From positions 667,001 through 731,000 of the forward strand of contig JBBBDQ010000192.1 of assembly GCA_037127315.1 (NCBI GenBank): a DNA stretch of 64,000 bases. Reading direction: 5' to 3'. The translations under genes were made by a program, and so were the position numbers. Positions 14,801-23,800 of this stretch are shown here, piece by piece (within the stretch, counting starts at the first letter, position 1; the number at the start of each line of letters is the position of its first letter). Below the pieces are notes generated by a model that was not told where the DNA came from, searched no databases, and saw only the letters and a list, made by a program, of their open reading frames with translations. The stretch comes from Ascarosepion bandense. Its lineage: Eukaryota > Mollusca > Cephalopoda > Sepiida > Sepiidae.

Positions 14801-17800
14801 GGTATATGTACTCGGTAATGGTCGTTAGCATATCAGCAGTAGACCTGGTGAAGCGAAACCCATACTGTTTGTCAGAGAGAAGCCCGTTGGTCATAAGGTG
14901 CTGAATCACCTCGGCGTTGATAATGGCTTCGAAAACTTTGCCAAAGATTGGAAGGAGACTAATAGGACGGTAATTGGCGGGGTCTGAGGGTTCGCCAGAA
15001 TTCTTAAATATAGGTACTACGCAGGAGGACTTCCAACAGGCAGGAAAGCAGGAAGCAGATAGGCAGAGGTTATAGAGTTTAGAGAGGACAGAGGAGAGTT
15101 CTGGGGCACATTTCTTCAGTACTATGACTGGGATTCCGTCACCGCCGCTCACTTTGTGTGGGTCAAGTTGCGCAATTATCTTGGCGACCAGCGAGGGTGA
15201 AATGTGGACGTTATTTAGTTGAGCCTTAGTTCTGGGTGGGAAGTCTGGTGTAGGTATTCCTAACGAGTCCAGTGTCGAATTGGTTGAGAATCTACGGGCA
15301 AAGCATTCAGCCTTGTCGGCTGGGGAGGTGAGAACTTCAAATTCATTGATTAGTGGGGGTATTGAAGTCTTGTTCCTGCTGAGCACGCTTTTGCAGAGAC
15401 GCCAGTAATCTTTGGAGCCAAACTTAGAGGATGCTATGCGTTACCTAATTCTGGTAGCAAATGCCCTCTTGGCTTCGTTCAGTACTTTTAAAAATTTCAC
15501 AGGTTTATTCATGGTAGATCATTCGTTTTGTAAACTGGCCATAAACCACTACTATTGATTCTTGGTTTGAAAAAAGGCATGCCAACCCATACCACAAATA
15601 AGTTACAGAGATGGAGTATTATTTTTCTCAACTACAATTTCAAAATGCAATACTTGCCATCAAGTAAAATCACACACGCAGATGGTCTATCTAGATTAAT
15701 TCCAAAAAACTCTGAATTGCTGGAAGAAACGGTTATAGCAGCATTAAAACAGGAAAAAGAACTTGTTAACACCGTTAGAGAGCTACCAGAGACACTGGAA
15801 GAAATTAAAAAAACAGCGAAAATGGATAAATATGTTACCAACATGAAGAAGCTAGTAAAGTTGAATGAAAAGAAGAAAAAAGGATTGAGGGTGTCTCCAT
15901 TTTCAATATGCAATTAAATGCTGATGTATGTGGATAGAGTTGTAATACCATGTGTCCTACAAAAAATAATCTTGAAAGAATTTCATATGGGCCATCCTGG
16001 AATCTCCAGAATTAAGTTGTTAATGAGAAGTTACACTTATTGGCCTAGAATGGACCAGGATATAGAAAATATAAAGCAATGCAAAGGTTGTCAACTAGCA
16101 GCAAAAGCACCATCAATGAGGGTCCAGCCCTGGCCAAAAACAGACGTTCCTTGAACACATATTCATATTGATTGTGCAGAACCATTAAGTGGATACTATT
16201 ATCTAGTAATCATAGATAGTTGTTCTAAATGGCCTGAGATTTATAGGTACAAACACCCGACAGTTTCAAGTAATATAAAAGCGTTAGACAAAGTATTTAG
16301 TCGTTTTGGAGTACCAGATACAGTTGTGATTGACAACGATACTATGTTTACTGGGAGAGAATTCAAAAATTACTGTGATTTGTTGGCAATCAAACATGTA
16401 ACAACATCGATGTATAATCCTAGGTCAAACGAACAGGCAGAAAGGTTTGTCAACACATTTAAGAGAGCATTAAGAAAGAATAACGGAATCGACACTGAAG
16501 AAAAAAGCATACAAAAGTTTCTGATTGATGAAAGCAATTCAGTCTGAGAGTAGCGAGCGTTCAATCTGCTTGAAGTTAGACCTGGTGGACTGTGATTCTG
16601 ATGTCAGCAGGCTCCTGGCGGACACAGTGTCTACCAACACTCAAACTGCAGATGAGAGCACGCATGAGGATGAAGCTTGTGTTGTTCCCCTTCGGAGGAG
16701 TACCCAACAGCTACGGTCACCAACTGCCTGCCCTGTATGTGATCATGAGATCAGGGGGGAGTGTGGGGAAAATTGTGAAAGCAGCTTACCTCGAAAACAT
16801 CAACAAGGCTGTGAATCATGTGGAATCCAGTTACTCTGTGATAAAAAGAACCAAAATGGTGGCACCTATGTTTTATGACAGGCAGTCTCAAACAGTCTAC
16901 ACGAAATCTTGTTATCTTGTCATTTGTATGCAAATTATAGTCGGTCTTCGGTTGTATAAGGCCAGCCGTTTTTTGAGAATGGCAGATGTTTTGTTGCTTC
17001 TTGCTGACCATGCTTGCATTGTTACAAGAAGAAAAAGAGGAAGAAGCCAAAGAAAGAGAAGAATACAACCACGACGAAGAAGATGACTAAAGAGACGACT
17101 CTAGCCTGTTTATTTCCTCCATTTTTTTTTTTTTTTTTTTTTTTTTTGTCTTTCTTTTCACACCACACTTTCAAGATACATTCAGTGTTTGACCTTATGC
17201 TACCAAGTAAGAAAAAAAATTTTACATGTGAACAAACATAAATTTGAAAACATAAAGATGGCGATAAAGTTTTCTTTAGGAACCATCGGGCAGGTAAGTG
17301 TTTTGGGGGAGACAGTACAGTTACAAAAAGAATCTGAAGAATGATCTACATAATAATAAAAGGGAAACATTTTCTCTGTAAAAGACATGTAAACCAAATG
17401 AGAACCCGATACATAGAAACCGTTGAAAAGGACGAAGAAGTACCGATGGAAGTGTTATATGACGTATTCCAGATTCAACCTCCTATTAATAGCAAAATAC
17501 CGATGGAGGTAACATCGAATCCAAAAATCGCTGATTCTCCAAAATCTGAAAATATACCAATGCGAAATGTGAGGAGAAAAGGTGATAGGAAGAGGAAAAG
17601 GTCTAATCACCTATGTCCAAATCCTAAAAGAAAAAGATATTGAAAACAAAATTCTAGGGAAAAATTTAGCTCAAGGGAAGGTCTTAAAATGGAATAACCT
17701 AGCATCTCCGACAGTTGACTAGCTGAAGGAAATAAGTAAGGAAGATGAGACAATGCGACTTCTGCTTCCTTTCCTTCTTGGTTTATGGAACTCTCTGTTA

Positions 17801-20800
17801 ATTGTACTTTGCATGCAATAAACTCTGTTATTTATTTACCCTACCTTGTTGTGTAAATCCTTTCCACTTAGAATTACATTGTTTTGTTTATATTGTTCAG
17901 CATGATATAACATAGGTAAAATAATTGCATCACTTTTTTGTTTGAATGGATAATTTGTGTTTGTATTTTTTAATATAAAATTTAGTTATATCTGCATTTC
18001 ATAAAGTAGATTTTGAAATATGCAAAACTGTACAGCAATAATTTTATTAAAAATAAGTACTATAAATGACTAGCATTGTCAGTACATTTTCAATTTGGAT
18101 TAAAGTCTTAAAATAAGTAAACAAATTCATTTCTTTAAATTTTATACTAGGATTTATTTTCTTACTTTCTCTTTTCAGCTCCTACTCAGTGGACACGAGT
18201 ACCAGTTTTGGTAAAGATTTATAAACTTATAGTAAATGAACTTTCTAATCAAATGGAATCAAATATGGCTTCTGGTATTCATGAAGAAGAAGAATTGGTT
18301 GATGTAAGCTTCTAACTATTTAACATTTTCCCTATAATGGAAAAAAAAAAAAATGAACAGTGTTGTTTATCCATCATTATCCTAAAATTTAATTCAAATT
18401 TTTTTGTAAATCATTTACTAAGATTTTCTCCTCTTTTGAAATTTATAAGAATACAGGTAACCTTACACATGTCATCACAAATATTTTTTGTTTACAATAT
18501 TATCATAATTCATTTATCTAATAAATACCTCCATATAAAATCTTGACTTTTTATTTGTAAGAATTGTGGGTTTCAAAAAGTTTCAGCAGGATTAATTTTT
18601 TAATTTAATTTTTTGTTTTTGCAGGAAGAAGAATTTGATGATGATGATGATGATGATGAAGTAGTAGTAGGAGGAAGCTCAACACTGTCACACATATTGG
18701 ATGAGTACGAAAATGATACACTTAATGGTTAGTAGGCAAATAGGAAAGATTTCTTGATTTCTTTGCTGAGAAAATTGGGAATAACTAAGGAACAGATCCT
18801 CAAAGTGGATTGATCATTTAAAAGCAGCTGATTTGATATATTTTCAGTTAAATAAGCACAAGAGAGAATTTTGTTATTTGTATGAATATTGATTTATTTA
18901 GTATGCAATAATTTCTAAGAACTTTTTCTTAATATAAATGTTATATTTAGTGGGTATCTGTTTCAGTAGACTTTCTCCTTTTCTTTATCAAGTAATTCAA
19001 CATCTACCAGCCTGATAAAAAAAAAATGTTTTTAGCAAGGTTCAAATGTCCCATCTTTATGGATTCTCAAATGCCCAGCCAGTAGATGTTCGATTACACT
19101 GTTTGAGTAGACATTTCTGCTTTTTTTAAACCTGTATACACTAAATATTATATTTATAGTAATAAGAAATAATTTAAATATATAAGTCAAATATATCAAT
19201 CTAATTGTGGGCAGTTAAATAACAAAACAGAGAGTGAGAAAAGCTACATGCGTTTCTGCCCTTAAATGGACTACTACAGACTAATAATAATTTTATATAA
19301 TGACGAAGAAAATCTGGGATATGTGCCAGTTAGAATTTTACATTTCAAACATACACACCGTAATGGGGGCACTAGAGGGTGTCGTCAGTGATGTCATCGC
19401 GAGGATCACTAGTGGGTTTCAGGTCTTTCAACATCATACCCCCCTCACCGCGCCGACCCGATCAGGGATGATCAGTTTCTGGCCCACCCTCAATAAGCGC
19501 TTTCAGACACTGGAAAATTACGTTTAGGCCCAGTACGAAACCTTGCAAATGCTTCTGATTAGTGACAGTCAGAGCCACTTTCCATTTAGAGGCAAACCGT
19601 ACATGAGCTTGTCCGAAACATTAACTTAGACGCAGAATTTCGGGGAATTTTAGCTAACAATTTTGATCCATAACCAATTAGTTGTTCTTTCCGCTGTTTC
19701 GGTTATGGACTTGAGTGCTTTCCTTTTTTTTACTCCCACTATCCCAATATCTGTTAAGGCTTTGCTTAAGGACCTTGCTGCAAATCCTCTAGTCCCCACT
19801 TCTATAGGAGTGCAGCTAGCCCTCCAGCCTTTAACCCTGCAACTCTCCAGCAGTTCATCATATTTTAACTTCTTCCTTTCATGAGCTTCCTCTGCGTTTT
19901 CTTCCCAGGGGACCGTCAGTTCCCACAAGACTATCTTCTTCAAATTATGTGAGAAGAAAACTATATCTGGGCGAAGTTCTGTGATGGCTATTTGCTCTGG
20001 GAATTTCAATCTTGAGCCTATATCGGCCCTTAGTTCCCAGTCTGTTGCAGGAGATAGCAGGTTTGGATTTACCTTTCTATTTCGTGGGATTTTCACACCC
20101 GCTTTAGTAAATTTTATCTGCCTTGTGTCTGGGTTGTAAACATTCTCTTTGATAGCATTTTGAACTATTTTCACGATCTCTTTTAGGATTTCGTCATGGC
20201 GCCACCTGTAGCGCCCATCAGCTAGTGCAGATTTACAGCTACTCAGGATATGTTTTAAGGTACCTTTGCGCCCACAAAGATGACAATTTGGCGACTGGGT
20301 TTTATACCATAATTGTAAGTTTGTGGGGCTTGGCAGGGTGTCGTATACTGCCTGAATCAGAACTTTTAATCTGGAGTCACCGTGCCATATTTCGGACCAT
20401 TTGATTTGGCATTTCAACAGAGAGCTCCATTTGGTCCATGCCCCTTGCTGTCTCATCCCGACTTGGATTGCTATTCGTTTCTCTTCTTCGCCGTTTCTGA
20501 TTTCTTCCTGCAAAAGATGACTTTTCTTTTTTCCTTGCAGTTTGTGATATTTTTCTGAGGGAAAAAACCCGAGGCCTGCGCGTCCAGTAGCTATGGTCCC
20601 TAATATTGTCTTTTCTCAGATTCTTTCTTTTGCAGTATTCAGTTCTTTTGAGGCGTTTTATTTTCTACCTGTATATACTGATATTCCCGCACCAGCTACT
20701 TTGGGATCTTTCGAGCACTTGTACTGGATTGTGGCTCTCACTTTAGCTACTTTAAATTCTTCGTGTAGGCTTTTAAACGGGAGTTTCAGTGCGTTTTCCC

Positions 20801-23800
20801 GTATAACGCTGCACTGCATAGAGATCTTGGCAAACCTAACCACCTACGTAGTCATGATGTTATGCTTCTTTCCATTAGTTCTACCGTGGAGGAAGTGAAA
20901 TCGTAACGGCCAGAGTATTTTTGGAAGAATGACATGTTGATAAATCCAAGCTTTATATCTGCCAGGTAAGCCAGACTTATCAACCCTGATTAACCACCCT
21001 TCTAGATTCTCCCCAAGCTCTTTACTGGCTTTTGATGTATTGTAGGTATGTTATCTCTAAAGAGCTTAAATCTTTCGTTTTTCGAAAGCTTACCTTTCTT
21101 CATTACTAGGGAACGTGATTTGGAAGCGTTAAAACTCATTCTCGCCCAGTCAATGAGTTCTTCGATGCCCTTCAGCAACCGCCTTGCCTCAATGGCGGAT
21201 GTGCTGGTTAAGGTCATGTCATCCATATATGTGCGAATCGGTGGTTGCCTTACACCGGATCTGGAGACTGGTCCTTGACATTCCACTTCAGCTGCTTTTA
21301 TCAGCATGTTCATTGATAATGCGAAGAGAGTCGCTGAAATAGTGCAGCCTGTTATTATCCCTCTTTCAAGATTGTTCCACGCTGAAGTTGAGGTCTTTGT
21401 TACTGCCCTCATTCTAAAATCCTTATAGTAGTTTAAAATGAGCTTGGTGAAAGCAGTGGGTATATGGTACCAGATTAGAGCTTCTTCTATCAGGACTGCA
21501 ATATCTCCCTTATTTTCCTTGGCATCTTTTAGTAGTTGGGTAATGACCCCTGTATGTTCCATGCATCCTGACATGCCTGGGACTCCTCCTTTTTTGAACA
21601 GAGGTGTCAATGTAGTTATTTATTATTAGATATTTTGACAGCCTACTGTTTAATAAGCTGAAGAAAATTTTTCCTTCAACATTCAGCAGCGAAATACATC
21701 TGAATTGGTTGATTTTCTTTGCGTTTTCCTCTTTGGGGATCCATATCCCCTCAGAATACTTCCACTGGTCTGCTATCTTCCCTCTCTTCCAAATGACCTT
21801 CAGTACCTTCCATAGGATACGCTGTAATTTGGGGCATCTTTTGTACACTCGGTATGGTACTCCATTCGGGCATGGAGCGGAGCTTGACCGAGCTTTTTTA
21901 AGCACTAATTGCAATTCAACCAAGCTAGGTAGTCCTATGTCGAGATCAATTGAAGGAGGATCTGGTGTAAGAAGTAGATGGTTTTCACCAAGTTGTTGCT
22001 ACTGGTAGGGGCGCTTAAGGAGTCTTTGAGAAAATCATTTATTTCTTCAGTGCTACTTTCTAGTGTTCCACTGCTGGTTTCACCCAGTAATTGTTTGGTA
22101 AATGCGAAAGGATTGGATATGAAGGCTGCTCTTTTCCGAGCTCTTTCTCTCCTCCTCTGGCGGTGCCATTCGGCTTTTCTTAATGCTTTTAAATCCGATC
22201 GAATCAAGTCTCTTAGATCTCTTAAAGCTTCTTTTTCTTCGGGCTTTGCATTCTTTAAAGAATTCTGAAGATATAGTGGTGCTTAGCTATGTATTTTAAT
22301 TTTTAGTATATGATGTATTTAAATGCATAACCTAACTAATTTCATTTAACTCTATATTACATTTGTTTTTAATTTTATTGCTATTGTTTATAATTATTCA
22401 GATATTAGTATAGGAAATTTTCACATCTTTTTATGCAATTATATAAATGTGCCGATTTTTGTAAATGCAGACATCTATACACATCACAAAAAAGGGCAAT
22501 AACTATAGTAAATTTAAAGCAAAAGAACCTAAAATGCAATAAGACATTAGATTACAGATAATATTTTCTTAAATTTTCAAAATTACAGAATAAACGTTAT
22601 ATTTAAAAATTGTTCACTTTATATTCCTCAAGTAATTTTTACAGATATATCCCTCATAGAAAAAAATTTAAGCTGTCAATCTGTCAACACTTTAAGGAAA
22701 GTGCTACCTCAGTGTTAAAAAATGCATTTCTGCAATATTTTAAACTGGAAGTAAGTAATATTTGTTTCAAATCAAATTAATTAAACTTTAAATCAGCTAA
22801 TATTTCTTAAATAAAGTTTCAGAAAAATATATTTTTGAAAGAATGTTTAATAAAGAATTACATTGTGCTGACAGATGGCTGAAATCAGTGATTCTTACCA
22901 ATTTCAAAACAAAAAACACCTAGTCAATTTAAATTGACAGTATTTTGCTTATTGAAAATATTAAATTTAATGCAATCACATGATTTTAAAGTTAAAAGCT
23001 TCAAGAAAGGTTTTTATCACAAATCTCTGGAAATACCTATTTATTGAGGGCTACCATGGCCTACCAATCACAGCTGCATGTCACATTATATGCTGAATTA
23101 TAACACCAGTTTAATATAAACAGAAATAACTGTATAAAAGGTCACTTAGAAAATAGATCATCTAAAAGGAAAGTAACTGAAAGCCTCTTTCTTTGACTGG
23201 ACTAACAATTGAAACATGAAGGTAGAATTTATCTAAAGTTATTCTAATTTCTGAATATGCTTTCAACTTTAAAATGCATCTTTTCTCATCTATTTCACAA
23301 TTGTTAGCCCACATATCACAGAAAGCGGCTGTTATTATTTTAGTTTAATATGGTATTAATGAAAGCTAATATATTTTTGTTTCTGATTCATAAGTAAATT
23401 TGATTGTATGTTAATGTTTAATTTACTTACAAGATTAGGCAACATTGTTTTGCAGAGGCATATTAATAAAGCATCGTCACTATATTGGATTATATTGTTT
23501 AGGTAAAATATTTTGTAAAGAACATTTTTATAAATTTTTAAAAACAACGAGCTAAGAGGCAATTCTATTGGTAATCCAAATTTTTGTCTATAAAAATTAT
23601 TATTGAAAGTCAAATAACATGAGTTTTATAAAAAATTGAGAAATGTTCATAATTTTATCTGTAGGTAGGGAGAGGTCATTCCGTAATTGTATTAAATATT
23701 TTCTAGATTTAGAAATATAGGTACATTTTAGTGTGACGCGTTGCCCACATGAAATTGATCTCAAAAGAGTCATGTTGAATTCTCGCTAGATGTCTCTCCA

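Noticed and set aside
17014..17241. Lysine-rich open frame
   Set aside because: It arises from A-rich and T-rich simple sequence inside an LTR-like fragment.
19663..22268. Several plus-strand frames of 60-100 codons
   Set aside because: They are antisense shadows of the RLE-type retroelement on the minus strand.
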